Source: Halorubrum amylolyticum
GTDB taxonomy: Archaea > Halobacteriota > Halobacteria > Halobacteriales > Haloferacaceae
NCBI RefSeq assembly: GCF_004114995.1
Contig: NZ_SDJP01000002.1
Coordinates: 198,457-262,456 of the forward strand
Length of the DNA: 64,000 nucleotides
Reading direction: 5' to 3'
A program made the translations under genes and the position numbers. Shown here one piece after another: positions 52,245 through 60,226 of the stretch (positions within the stretch are counted from its first letter, which is position 1; each line of letters starts with the position of its first letter). The notes beneath the pieces were generated by a model. It was not told the DNA's origin. It saw nothing but the letters and a program-made list of their open reading frames with translations, and ran no database searches.

Positions 52245-52991
52245 TCACTCGCCGCCCGATCTCGCCGAACCGCTCTCGTCCTCGGAAATCCGGGCGTCCC
52301 AGTAGGAGACGGACGCCACGTAATCGCCCGGAATCGTGTTGCCGACGAGCCCGTCGATCACCCAGAACGGCTTCGCGACGGGACCCGGAAGCTCGCGGTA
52401 GAATCCGTACGGAAGCACGAAGTCGTGCTCCTCGCCGGCGAGCGTCAGGTCCGCCGCGCGGAGCATTTCGACGACCTGCCGCTCGGAGTAGAGCCGGGAG
52501 CCCATCGGGAGGAGCCAGGTGTACAGCGTCCGCAGGCTGCGACTGTTGAACGTGTCGAAGAACACCTGATCGGCGCTGACGCGGCGCAGCTCCGAGAGGA
52601 ACGGGACCGGGTCGTCCATCAGGTGGAAGAAGCGCATCGCGACCACCGAGTCGAAGTGGTCGTCCGGGAACGGAAGCCGGGAGGCGTCGCCGCGGACGAA
52701 CTCGACGGTGTCGGACAGCCCCGCGTTCGCCGCCTTCTCGCGTCCCTGTTCGAGCATCTCGCGGGAGATGTCGATCCCGACGATGTCGGCGCCCCGGTCC
52801 GCGAGCATCGTCGTGAACCGACCGGTGCCGCAGGCCACCTCCAGCACGCGGTGTCCCTCCTCGATCGGTCCGAGCGCGCCGAGGACGGCCTCCTTCTCGC
52901 GTCGGTCGATGAGCTCGCCGCCGCCGGAGAACCGCACGTCCTCGTACTCCTCCGCGACCTCGTCGGCCTGGTACCAGTCCTGTCCCTTCAC
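52245..52991 (-). CDS. Class I SAM-dependent methyltransferase
   Basis: This 248-residue methyltransferase has motif I VLEVACGTGRFTTMLA, the acidic-loop motif VGIDISREMLEQGREKA, FVRGDASRLPFPDDHFDSVVAMRFFHLM (motifs II-III) and a lid region LYTWLLPMGSRLYSERQV. It resembles UbiE-like or generic small-molecule methyltransferases; the acceptor is unknown. Start uncertain: the GTG at 52991 gives KGQDWYQADEVAEEYEDVRF, a plausible family opening. The frame is open to a GTG at 53141, within an AT-rich promoter-like region, adding an Arg-rich 50-residue stretch. Confidence 0.85.
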   Translation of the reverse strand: MKGQDWYQADEVAEEYEDVRFSGGGELIDRREKEAVLGALGPIEEGHRVLEVACGTGRFTTMLADRGADIVGIDISREMLEQGREKAANAGLSDTVEFVRGDASRLPFPDDHFDSVVAMRFFHLMDDPVPFLSELRRVSADQVFFDTFNSRSLRTLYTWLLPMGSRLYSERQVVEMLRAADLTLAGEEHDFVLPYGFYRELPGPVAKPFWVIDGLVGNTIPGDYVASVSYWDARISEDESGSARSGGE

Positions 52992-53109
52992 GTTGTCCGT
53001 ACTGGATGCCCGATCGACAAAACCGTACTGGATGCGTCCGGGGAGTCGCCGCGCGCGGAGCCGCCGCTCGAAGCGCGACCGTCCGGCGAAACGTCCCCGA
53101 TCGATCGGG

Positions 53110-53213
53110 ATTGACGGTCGTCTGAAGAGTGATATTAACACATTATATTATCCCAATCGAATTCCCCTATATGTAGCCAACCTTTACCACCGGTCAGGGG
53201 TTCCCCATGACAC
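53110..53213. promoter_or_regulatory. AT-rich divergent promoter region
   Basis: A strikingly AT-rich stretch (TTAACACATTATATTATCCC around 53136-53155, then CTATATG) lies between the minus-strand methyltransferase and the plus-strand winged-helix gene. An imperfect palindrome centred on GGGGTTCCCC with GTCA/TGAC arms (53194-53212) lies directly before the winged-helix start at 53214 and could be its operator. Confidence 0.45.
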
Positions 53214-53486
53214 ATGAGTACCAGTCCCGCGGAGACAGCCGACCAAGACCGCCTCTCGGAAGCCGAGTACCGCGACCGCTTGCGCGAACTCCCCCCGAGC
53301 GCCAAACTCGTCGCGAAGGTGCTTGAGGGCGACGCCCCCCTCTCGCAGGGCGGCCTCGCCGACGAGTCGCTGCTCCCCGACCGGACCGTCCGCTACGCGC
53401 TCAACCGCTTGGAGGAGGAGGGGCTCGTCGACTCCCGCTACAGCTTCAAGGACGCGCGCAAGCAGGTGTACTACCTGACCGTCTGA
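53214..53486 (+). CDS. Small winged-helix (MarR-like) DNA-binding protein
   Basis: This 90-residue protein consists of one winged helix: LSEAEYRDRLRELPPSAKLVAKVLEGD, then APLSQGGLADESLLPDRTVRYALNRLEEEGLVDSRYSFKDARKQVYYLTV. The recognition helix region DRTVRYALNRLEEEG and the wing are clear. There is no ligand domain. Such minimal MarR/TrmB-like proteins are common in haloarchaea and may be global regulators; targets unknown. The ATG at 53214 is set by family length. Confidence 0.85.
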   Translation: MSTSPAETADQDRLSEAEYRDRLRELPPSAKLVAKVLEGDAPLSQGGLADESLLPDRTVRYALNRLEEEGLVDSRYSFKDARKQVYYLTV

Positions 53487-53645
53487 ACGTCTCCCCGCCC
53501 GAACCGTTCGAACCGCTCGTCGACCGCTCGAACCGCCCGGACCGTCCGAACCACCCGAACCGCCTGTCGACCGCGCGCCGACCCGACCGTCGAGCGCTCG
53601 CGGACCGGTCGCACCGCAGCCGCGCGGCCGGTCCGCACGGAGCCC

Positions 53646-53653
53646 TTTTTAAT
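53646..53653 (+). promoter_or_regulatory. TATA-like box for the GT2 gene
   Basis: TTTTTAAT lies 24-31 nt before the ATG at 53677, giving leaderless spacing. The preceding 150 bp (53487-53640) hold only degenerate GAACCG-type short repeats. Confidence 0.55.
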
Positions 53654-53676
53654 CCTCGGCCTCGATACCCGACCGT

Positions 53677-54642
53677 ATGGACCTCTCGGTCGTCGTTCCA
53701 ACGCTCAACGGGCGGGACCGGTTGGCCGCCTGCCTCGACGCGCTGGCGGCCCACGCTCCCGAGGCGGAGGTGATCGTCGCCAACGGCCCCTCCGCCGACG
53801 GCACCACCGGGATGGTGCGGGACCGCGACGACGTCGACGTGCTGGTGGAGATCTCCGACCGCACGGTCAACGTCGCCCGCAACGCCGGCATCGAGGTCGC
53901 CACCGGCGACGCGGTCGCCCTCGTTGACTACGACAACCGGATCGCCGAGGGGTGGCTCGACGCCGTCCGCGCCGGGCTCGACGACGCGGACGCCGTGACG
54001 GGTCCGGTGACCCCGATCGAGCCGGAACACGCGGCGGACGACAGCGAGACCGACACCGAAAGCGACGACGAGCCCCGCGACGGCCCGGAGCGCCGGGCGA
54101 TCGCGGGCACCGAGGTGACCTACTTCGAGGGCGGCAACGTCGCCTTCCGGCGCGAGGCGCTCCGGGACCTGGACGGCTTCGACGAGTACCTTCACACGGG
54201 CGGCGCGCGCGACGCGGCCCACCGGCTGGCGCAGATGGGGCGGGCCGTGACGTGGCGCGAGGGCATGTCGGTCGCCAAGGCGCTCCCGAGCCCGACGGCG
54301 GCGGACGGCGGGCGCAGCGCCCGCGAGTGGGGCTGGAAGTACCGGGCGCTCGCGTACCGACTCTTGAAGAACTACGGGGTTCGGCCGTCCGTGGTCGCGC
54401 GGGCCGGGACGCACGCGGCGACGGACGCGCTGGGGGCCGCCGGCGACGTGCTCCGCGGCGAGTCGACTCCCTCGCGGTGGGTCGCCACCGGCCGCGACGT
54501 GCTCCTCGGGCTCGCCGGCGGGAGCTCCGACGGGCTCGTCGCGCGGAGCCGGGACCGGAGCCCGGCGCGGAACCCGAACGGCATCTCGAAGCGCGCCGAC
54601 CGCGCCGTCGCGAAGTACGACCGGCGATCGTCGGAGGAGTGA
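53677..54642 (+). CDS. Family 2 glycosyltransferase
   Basis: This 321-residue GT-A enzyme begins DLSVVVPTLNGRDRLAACLDAL, with the nucleotide-sugar region EAEVIVANGPSADGTTG and the DxD-like metal site in VALVDYDNRI. The acceptor-side segment is TYFEGGNVAFRREALRDLDGFDE. The second Gly-rich and helical part (about 210-290) ends in a basic tail. There are no transmembrane helices. Sugar donor and acceptor (S-layer glycan, lipid) are unknown. A 39-nt promoter gap follows its stop before hisF, which has its own TATA-like box. Confidence 0.9.
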   Translation: MDLSVVVPTLNGRDRLAACLDALAAHAPEAEVIVANGPSADGTTGMVRDRDDVDVLVEISDRTVNVARNAGIEVATGDAVALVDYDNRIAEGWLDAVRAGLDDADAVTGPVTPIEPEHAADDSETDTESDDEPRDGPERRAIAGTEVTYFEGGNVAFRREALRDLDGFDEYLHTGGARDAAHRLAQMGRAVTWREGMSVAKALPSPTAADGGRSAREWGWKYRALAYRLLKNYGVRPSVVARAGTHAATDALGAAGDVLRGESTPSRWVATGRDVLLGLAGGSSDGLVARSRDRSPARNPNGISKRADRAVAKYDRRSSEE

Positions 54643-54705
54643 CGGACCAGCCGAGGCCGACCCGCGATCGATCGGCGGCGCGGACCGCCCGCCCGTCCCC
54701 GCGCC

Positions 54706-54711
54706 TTTTAA
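54706..54711 (+). promoter_or_regulatory. TATA-like box for hisF
   Basis: TTTTAA lies 30-35 nt upstream of the hisF ATG at 54741, slightly longer than the leaderless norm. Confidence 0.45.
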
Positions 54712-54740
54712 CCTCCGCCGCCGCCAACGACGGGTAACGA

Positions 54741-55559
54741 ATGGGACTCACGAAGCGGATCATCCCCTGTATCGACGTCGACCTCGACGACGACGGGGAC
54801 GCGGCGGTGTACACGGGCGTCAACTTCGAGAACTTGGAGTACACCGGCGACCCGGTCGAGCTGGCGAAGAAGTACAACGCCGCGGGCGCCGACGAGTTCG
54901 TCTTCCTCGACATCACCGCGAGCGCGGAGGGGCGCGAGACGATGCTCGACGTGGTGAACGCGGTCGCCGACGAGTGTTTCATCCCCCTGACGGTCGGCGG
55001 CGGCATCCGCACCAAGGCCGACATCAAGGAGACGCTCCGCGCGGGCGCGGACAAGGTGTCGATCACGACCGGCGCCCTCGAACGACCGGAGCTCATCGAG
55101 GAGGGCGCGGCGGCGTTCGGCAGCCAGTGTATCGTCATCTCCGTCGACGCGCGCCGACGGTACGACGACGCGGGGGACCACTTCTACGAGGACGAGGACG
55201 GCGAGACGGTGTGGTTCGAGTGCACCAAGAAGGGCGGCCGCGAGGGGACCGGCATCGACGCCGTCGCGTGGGCGAGGGAGGCCGAGGAGCGCGGCGCGGG
55301 CGAGCTGTTCGTCAACTCCATCGACAAGGACGGGACGAAGGACGGCTACGACATCCCGCTGATGACGGCGGTGTGCGACGCCGTCTCGACGCCCGTCATC
55401 GCCTCCTCGGGCTGTGGGAGCCCGGAGGACATGCACGAGGTGTTCACCGAGGCGAACGCCGACGCCGGGCTCGCGGCCTCCATCTTCCACTTCGGCGATT
55501 ACACGATCGAGGAGACGAAGGCGTACCTCGACGAGCGCGGCGTGCCCGTCCGGCCGTAG
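54741..55559 (+). CDS. hisF: Imidazole glycerol phosphate synthase, cyclase subunit
   Basis: With HisH it converts PRFAR and ammonia to imidazole glycerol phosphate and AICAR in histidine synthesis. The 272-residue TIM barrel begins [17 protein letters not shown] (catalytic Asp of CIDVD at about residue 11). It has [43 protein letters not shown], the second catalytic Asp in [23 protein letters not shown], and [18 protein letters not shown]. Compared with bacterial HisF it carries a small acidic insert ([10 protein letters not shown]). HisH is not adjacent. Confidence 0.96.
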   Translation: MGLTKRIIPCIDVDLDDDGDAAVYTGVNFENLEYTGDPVELAKKYNAAGADEFVFLDITASAEGRETMLDVVNAVADECFIPLTVGGGIRTKADIKETLRAGADKVSITTGALERPELIEEGAAAFGSQCIVISVDARRRYDDAGDHFYEDEDGETVWFECTKKGGREGTGIDAVAWAREAEERGAGELFVNSIDKDGTKDGYDIPLMTAVCDAVSTPVIASSGCGSPEDMHEVFTEANADAGLAASIFHFGDYTIEETKAYLDERGVPVRP

Positions 55560-55665
55560 GCGGAAGCCGATCGGTCGACGGTCCGCCGCGCGAAAGTCGT
55601 TACTCGACGTTGGGTTAATTTCCGTTTACAACGACGGTTGTTTCGGTTATCGCGAGAGAAAACCA

Positions 55666-55675
55666 ATACTTATTA
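55666..55675 (+). promoter_or_regulatory. TATA region for the small gene at 55701
   Basis: TACTTATTAT lies 26-35 nt upstream of the ATG at 55701, within an AT-rich intergenic stretch after hisF. Confidence 0.5.
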
Positions 55676-55700
55676 TCCGATCGGGGACGAATCGTCACGT

Positions 55701-55883
55701 ATGTCCACGTCATCGACGCGCGTCCGTGCCGAGCGGTCGGAGCTCGTCTGTAAGCGGACTGACGGCGACTCCGACGGCGGGGAGGTGACGTTCTTCGAGC
55801 GGGACCGCGACCCGGACGAGCGGACGACCCGGTGGATCACGGTCCGCGCGGCGGACTGCGTGCCGGAAGCCGACTGGCAGTAG
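55701..55883 (+). CDS. Small haloarchaeal protein, DUF7511-like
   Basis: This 60-residue protein reads MSTSSTRVRAERSELVCKRT, then EVTFFERDRDPDERTTRWITVRAADCV. A short beta-rich domain with one motif T-R-W-I-T and two Cys is visible. It looks like a conserved haloarchaeal mini-protein (possibly DUF7511, recalled and not checked); function unknown. The ATG at 55701 follows a TATA region by the usual distance. The upstream ATG at 55638 would precede the promoter. Confidence 0.65.
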   Translation: MSTSSTRVRAERSELVCKRTDGDSDGGEVTFFERDRDPDERTTRWITVRAADCVPEADWQ

Positions 55884-55936
55884 GGTCGGCGCGGTCGGAC
55901 CCGTGAGCGCCCTCGACGGTCACGTCTCCTCGGCGC

Positions 55937-57295
55937 TCATTCCTCGTCTCCGAGTTCGACGGCCATCCCGAGGTCGGCCATCGCCTCGAAGAAGTCCGGG
56001 AAGGAGACGTCGACGTGTTCGCCGCCGCGAATCGTCGTGGTGCCCTCGGCGGCGAGCGCGGCCACGGCGAGCGACATCACGATCCGGTGGTCCGCGCGCC
56101 CGTCCACGTCGGCGCCCCGGAGGTCGCTCTCGGAGCCGTGGATCGTCAGGGCGTCCCGTTCCTCGGTCGTCTCCGCGCCCAGCGTCTCCAGTTCCTCGGC
56201 CATCGCGGCGACGCGGTCGGTCTCCTTGTACCGGACGTGCTCGCAGTTCGTGATCCGGGTGTCGCCGTCGGCGACCGCGCCCAGCGCGGCGATCGTGGGG
56301 AGGAGGTCGGGCGTGTCGCCCACGTCGACCTCGACGCCCGACAGCTCCGAGCGCCGGACGGTGATGACGCCCGCCTCTTGGTCCCAATCGATATCTGCGC
56401 CCATGCGCTCCGCGATCTCGACGATCGCGGAGTCGCCCTGCGCGCTCGGCACGGCGCCCTCGATCCGGACCGCTTCGCCGGGCTCGGCGGCGACCGCGCC
56501 GGCGGCGACCAGATACGAGATGGAGGAGAAGTCGCCGGGGACGGTGTAGCTCCCGCCCGCCGGCGCGTACGACTGCTCGCCGTCGACGACGAAGCCGGCC
56601 GCGCCGGCCGCGCCGTCGAGCGCGTCGCCGTCGTCGTCGACCGGCGTGGCCTCGATCCCGAAGTCGCCGAGCAGTTCGAGCGTGATGTCGACGTACGGGG
56701 CCGATTTGAGGGGCGTCGTCAGGTCGATCGCGATCCCCTCCTCGGTGACCGCGCCGGCCATCAGCAGCGCGGTGACGTACTGCGAGGAGACGTCGCCGGG
56801 GATCGCGACCTCGCCGCCCGCGAGCGGTCCGGAGACGACGAGGGGGGCCTGTCCGTTCCCGCGTGTCGATTCCGCGCGCACGCCGAGGTCGCCGAGCGCC
56901 TCGAGGAGCGGTCCCTGCGGGCGCGAGCGGAGCGACCCGTCCCCCGTCAACACGGTGGTCCCGTCCGCGAGCGCGGCCGCGGCGGTGACGAGCCGCATCG
57001 TCGTTCCCGAGTTCGCGCAGTCGATCACGTCGTCGGGGACGGCGGGTCGGCCCCCGAAGCCGTCGACGGCGAGCGCGTCGGCGTCGGAAAGACTCTCTCC
57101 GGACCCTGCCTCAACGGCGCCGCCGAAGGCGGTCACGGCCCGGGCGGTCGCCTTCGTGTCGGCCGAGACGAGCGGGGAGCGCACGGTCGCGCCGTCGCTG
57201 TACCCCGCGGCCAGCAGCGCGCGGTGAGTGTAGCTCTTCGATGGCGGCGCGCGGGTCGTCCCCCGCACGGTCGAGGTGGTGACGTGAACGTCCAT
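55937..57295 (-). CDS. aroA: EPSP synthase (3-phosphoshikimate 1-carboxyvinyltransferase)
   Basis: Transfers enolpyruvyl from PEP to shikimate 3-phosphate. The 452-residue two-domain protein has [19 protein letters not shown] (S3P-binding SKS), [12 protein letters not shown] (the N-x-G-T motif), [35 protein letters not shown], and in domain 2 [31 protein letters not shown] and [13 protein letters not shown]. These include the Asp, Lys and Arg residues of the active site. ATG at 57295 is canonical; the open frame upstream is non-coding. aroE in the window supplies shikimate earlier in the pathway, and the chorismate operon at 18.8-22.1 kb uses the later product. Confidence 0.95.
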   Translation of the reverse strand: MDVHVTTSTVRGTTRAPPSKSYTHRALLAAGYSDGATVRSPLVSADTKATARAVTAFGGAVEAGSGESLSDADALAVDGFGGRPAVPDDVIDCANSGTTMRLVTAAAALADGTTVLTGDGSLRSRPQGPLLEALGDLGVRAESTRGNGQAPLVVSGPLAGGEVAIPGDVSSQYVTALLMAGAVTEEGIAIDLTTPLKSAPYVDITLELLGDFGIEATPVDDDGDALDGAAGAAGFVVDGEQSYAPAGGSYTVPGDFSSISYLVAAGAVAAEPGEAVRIEGAVPSAQGDSAIVEIAERMGADIDWDQEAGVITVRRSELSGVEVDVGDTPDLLPTIAALGAVADGDTRITNCEHVRYKETDRVAAMAEELETLGAETTEERDALTIHGSESDLRGADVDGRADHRIVMSLAVAALAAEGTTTIRGGEHVDVSFPDFFEAMADLGMAVELGDEE

Positions 57296-57420
57296 ACCTC
57301 CTCTGCCGTCCGCGGCGACTAGTCGGTACCGGCCGCGGCACGATTCTGCGCGGGTTTCGCTGCGCGGTACCGCGGCGCGGATCGGTACCCCGGACGCCCG
57401 CCGGCGCCCGCGGCGCACCC

Positions 57421-57426
57421 TTTATA
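57421..57426 (+). promoter_or_regulatory. TATA box for the aMBF1 gene
   Basis: TTTATA lies 25-30 nt upstream of the ATG at 57451, a standard leaderless promoter. Confidence 0.6.
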
Positions 57427-57450
57427 CCACCGGGAGCGCTACCGTCGCGT

Positions 57451-57993
57451 ATGCCCCAGTGTGAGATGTGTGGCGCCGACGAGGCCTCGCTGACGACGAC
57501 GAAGGTCGAAGGCGCCGAGCTGGAGCTGTGCAGCTCGTGTACGGACTTCGGCACCGAGGTCCGCGACGAGTCCACCGGCTCCGGCGGCAGCAAGTACTCC
57601 ACGAGTTCGAGCACCGGGAAGTCGTCCGGGTCCTCCTCCGGCTCGTCGGGCGGCTCGTCCGGTTCGTCCGGTTCGTCGGGCGGGTCGACGCGCCCCCGCG
57701 ACATGTTCGACGACATGGACGAGATCGCCACCGACTACGACGACCAGATCCGAAACGCCCGCGAGTCCCGCGATCTCAGCCAGGAGGAGCTGGCCGACCA
57801 GCTCAACGAGAAGGCGAGCCTCATCCGGAAACTCGAGCGCGGCGACACGCTCCCGACCGACGAGGTCCAGCGGAAACTGGAGAGCGCGCTCGACATCTCG
57901 CTGGTCGAGGGCGAGTCCGTCGACGACGCCGACTGGGACAGCGGCGACGCCGGGACGATGACGCTCGGCGACGTGGTCAAGCGGAAAGACTGA
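57451..57993 (+). CDS. Multiprotein bridging factor aMBF1
   Basis: Archaeal homologue of MBF1, reported in some archaea to bind ribosomes. The 180-residue protein has an N-terminal zinc ribbon (QCEMCGADEA, then LELCSSC). A long Ser/Gly linker (about residues 45-78) of GSSGGSSGSSG type follows. The C-terminal Cro/CI-type HTH is IRNARESRDLSQEELADQLNEKASLIRKLERGD, with GLE/LGD-like ending. Layout and length match. The Ser/Gly linker, encoded by TCGTCCGG-like repeats, is unusually low in acidic residues for this proteome. Confidence 0.93.
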   Translation: MPQCEMCGADEASLTTTKVEGAELELCSSCTDFGTEVRDESTGSGGSKYSTSSSTGKSSGSSSGSSGGSSGSSGSSGGSTRPRDMFDDMDEIATDYDDQIRNARESRDLSQEELADQLNEKASLIRKLERGDTLPTDEVQRKLESALDISLVEGESVDDADWDSGDAGTMTLGDVVKRKD

Positions 57994-58029
57994 CGGTCAG
58001 GCCTCTCCGGGCCCTCTTTCTTCCGCCGA

Positions 58030-58449
58030 TCACTGCCGTCCGACCCGACGCCACATTCCGACGAGCAAGACCGTGAGCAGCCCGAACGCGACGAGCGAGA
58101 GGTTCGGTATCGTGAGTCCGAGCGCCGGGCTCTGCCACAGAACGGCCGCGCACGGGCCGCCGAGCGCGCACTGCGCCGTCGTCGCTTGGAGGTACGAGTG
58201 GTAGGCGGCGAGGCTCAGCCCGAGCCCCACGAACGGGAGCGCGGTCCGGACGACCGCCGGACGGTTCTCCCACGCCGCGATCCCGAGCACCGCGACGAGC
58301 GGGTACATGGCGATCCGCTGGTACCAACACAGGTCGCAGGGCGTGAGCCCCAGCCCGAGGCTGAACCAGAGGCTCCCGGCGGTCGCGACCGTCGCGACGA
58401 GCGCCGCGGCCGAGAGCCAGAGGGTCGTCTCGGCGGGGCGGACCGTCAC
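58030..58449 (-). CDS. DsbB-family disulfide bond formation protein
   Basis: Membrane oxidoreductase linking thiol oxidation of exported proteins to quinones. The 139-residue protein has four transmembrane helices. The CxxC pair is in GLGLTPCDLCWYQR (near residues 38-41) and a second Cys pair lies in the extracytoplasmic loop (TAQCALGGPCAAVLW). That is the DsbB/BdbC arrangement, and the length is right. GTG start overlapping the DICT gene stop (GTGA), so the two are cotranscribed and coupled. A DsbA-like partner is not in the window. Confidence 0.9.
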   Translation of the reverse strand: MTVRPAETTLWLSAAALVATVATAGSLWFSLGLGLTPCDLCWYQRIAMYPLVAVLGIAAWENRPAVVRTALPFVGLGLSLAAYHSYLQATTAQCALGGPCAAVLWQSPALGLTIPNLSLVAFGLLTVLLVGMWRRVGRQ

Positions 58450-59240
58450 GCCGCCGCCCCGCCGTCGTCCGCCCGCTCAGATCCGCCGTAGCGCTCGGTC
58501 AGGTAATCGATGATGTAATCGACCGTCTCGGGGTCGTAGCTCCAGAACCCGTAGAACTCGCTCGGGGCGCGCTCCTCGGCGAGCAGCGCGCACTTCGCGT
58601 CGTCGTACCCGCCGCCGTCGTACGCGACGAACCACGTCTCGCGGAGCTCGGCGGTCTCGCCGACGTGAACGGCGTAGTGTTCCACGGAGGGAGCGTCGCC
58701 CTCGTCCGCGGCGTACGCGTGCACGTCGAGCCGCTCCTTCTCGCCGAGCAGGTCGTAGGTGTCCGACTCGCCGGTGAGCACGTCGAGCGTCTGGAAGCCG
58801 GCGTGGAGCTCCCCGTCGCCGACCCGCCACGCGCGGTCCTCGATCTCGCGGGACGCGGCAACCATGTCCGCGCGCGAGTAGGAGGTGAACATCGTCTCGT
58901 CGAGGTGGTCCAACACCGCCTCGCCGACGCGGCCGCCGGTCGACGCTCCGGCTCGCGGCTCGCCGCCTCCCGATCCGTTGCCTCTCGATCCGTCTCCCGA
59001 CTCGCCGTCGCCGTCCGGCCCCGGTAGCAGCTCGCCGACGGTCACGGCCGTGACGAACTCCCCGTCCCGCGCGAGCACGGCGAACCTCTCCGGGCCGGCG
59101 GCGGTCTGGTCGTCGACGATCCGGACGTTGCGGTCGGCGAAGTGCTCTCGGAGCTCGTCCGTGACCGCCGGGTCCGCGTTGAAGACGGTCAGCGTGGCCT
59201 CGTGAGCTTCCACGCCGGCGATGAGCTCGATGAGGGACAT
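58446..59240 (-). CDS. DICT sensory domain protein
   Basis: This 264-residue protein carries a DICT-type domain: [33 protein letters not shown], followed by [41 protein letters not shown] and WFVAYDGGG. An N-terminal region (about 1-75; [22 protein letters not shown]) and an Asp/Gly/Ser linker (about 76-100) precede it. DICT domains accompany signalling proteins and are thought to sense ligands or light; here it stands alone without output domain. The ATG at 59240 is preferred. It is first in a two-gene unit with dsbB. Confidence 0.8.
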   Translation of the reverse strand: MSLIELIAGVEAHEATLTVFNADPAVTDELREHFADRNVRIVDDQTAAGPERFAVLARDGEFVTAVTVGELLPGPDGDGESGDGSRGNGSGGGEPRAGASTGGRVGEAVLDHLDETMFTSYSRADMVAASREIEDRAWRVGDGELHAGFQTLDVLTGESDTYDLLGEKERLDVHAYAADEGDAPSVEHYAVHVGETAELRETWFVAYDGGGYDDAKCALLAEERAPSEFYGFWSYDPETVDYIIDYLTERYGGSERADDGGAAA

Positions 59241-59389
59241 CCCTTGTCGGACCCACAACAGCGGGGTATAAGGTCGTTTCTGCTCTCGGGGTCAGCGAAA
59301 CCGCGTCCGGTTTCACGGCCCGCGAGGACGCTCCGAGGGGGCGTCGCCGAAGCATGAAGCTATTTGCGCCGCGCTCTCCCAGTGCGCGT

Positions 59390-60034
59390 ATGTTCATCCT
59401 AGTGAACCTCAAGGCGTACCCGTGTGACCCGCTCGACGTCGCGACCGCCGCCCGCGACGCCGCCGAGGCGTCCGGCGCGCGGATCGCGGTCTCGCCGCAG
59501 GCCGCCGACATCGCCCGCGTCGCCGACACCGGCGTGGAGACGTGGGGTCAGCACGTCTCGCCGAACGCCCACGGCTCCCACACCGGGTCGACGCTCGCAG
59601 AGGCGGTCGCCGACAACGGCGCCGAGGGAACGCTCGTGAACCACTCCGAGAACCGCCTGAAGCTCGCCGACATCGACGGCTCCGTCCGCGCGGCCGAGCG
59701 CGCCGATCTGGAGACGATCGTCTGCGCGAACAACCCCGCGCAGGTCGGCGCCGCCGCCGCGCTCGGTCCCGACGCGGTCGCCGTCGAGCCCCCCGAGCTC
59801 ATCGGCGGCGACGTCTCCGTCTCGACGGCCGACCCCGGGATCGTCGAGGACGCGGTCGCGGCCGCCGAGGCCGTCGACCCCGCCGTCGACGTGTTCTGCG
59901 GCGCCGGCGTCTCGACCGGCGAGGACGTGGCCGCCGCCGGCGACCTCGGTGCCGCCGGCGTCCTGCTCGCCTCCGGCGTGGCGAAGGCCGACGACCCGGA
60001 GGCCGTGCTCGAAGACCTCGTCAGCGGGATCTGA
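59390..60034 (+). CDS. tpiA: Triosephosphate isomerase
   Basis: Interconverts dihydroxyacetone phosphate and glyceraldehyde 3-phosphate. The 214-residue protein is of the short archaeal type: [12 protein letters not shown] (catalytic Lys), [27 protein letters not shown] (catalytic His), the [11 protein letters not shown] segment with catalytic Glu, and [26 protein letters not shown] (phosphate site). Archaeal TIMs are about 30 residues shorter than bacterial ones. The ATG at 59390 is canonical; the in-frame ATG at 59354 adds a non-conserved segment. Confidence 0.95.
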   Translation: MFILVNLKAYPCDPLDVATAARDAAEASGARIAVSPQAADIARVADTGVETWGQHVSPNAHGSHTGSTLAEAVADNGAEGTLVNHSENRLKLADIDGSVRAAERADLETIVCANNPAQVGAAAALGPDAVAVEPPELIGGDVSVSTADPGIVEDAVAAAEAVDPAVDVFCGAGVSTGEDVAAAGDLGAAGVLLASGVAKADDPEAVLEDLVSGI

Positions 60035-60192
60035 GCCTTCGTCACCCTCGGACCCTCGGCCCCCGAGTCGAAAACGGGCTGCTGCGCTTGCGGATCGGTA
60101 TAAAGACATCGGTGAGACGCGTTCACACGATCGGAGAAATCGCATGACTGCGGTGGGATCTGTCGCGCGGACGAATCGCGCCGTCTAGTAAC

Positions 60193-60198
60193 CTTTAA
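60193..60198 (+). promoter_or_regulatory. TATA-like box for dnaK
   Basis: CTTTAA lies 29-34 nt upstream of the ATG at 60227. A stronger-looking GTATAAAG at 60098-60105 lies farther upstream and could be a second promoter; between them runs only a 14-codon open frame (60144-60188) without support. Confidence 0.4.
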
Positions 60199-60226
60199 CC
60201 GACACAAGCCGGTACATTTGGGCAAG

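Noticed and set aside
53487..53640. Tract of GAACCG-like repeats that superficially resembles T-arm sequences (TTCGAACC)
   Set aside because: No cloverleaf with acceptor and anticodon stems can be drawn; it is a degenerate hexamer-rich tract.
60144..60188. 14-codon frame upstream of dnaK
   Set aside because: There is no good start signal, no coupling to dnaK and only ordinary composition.
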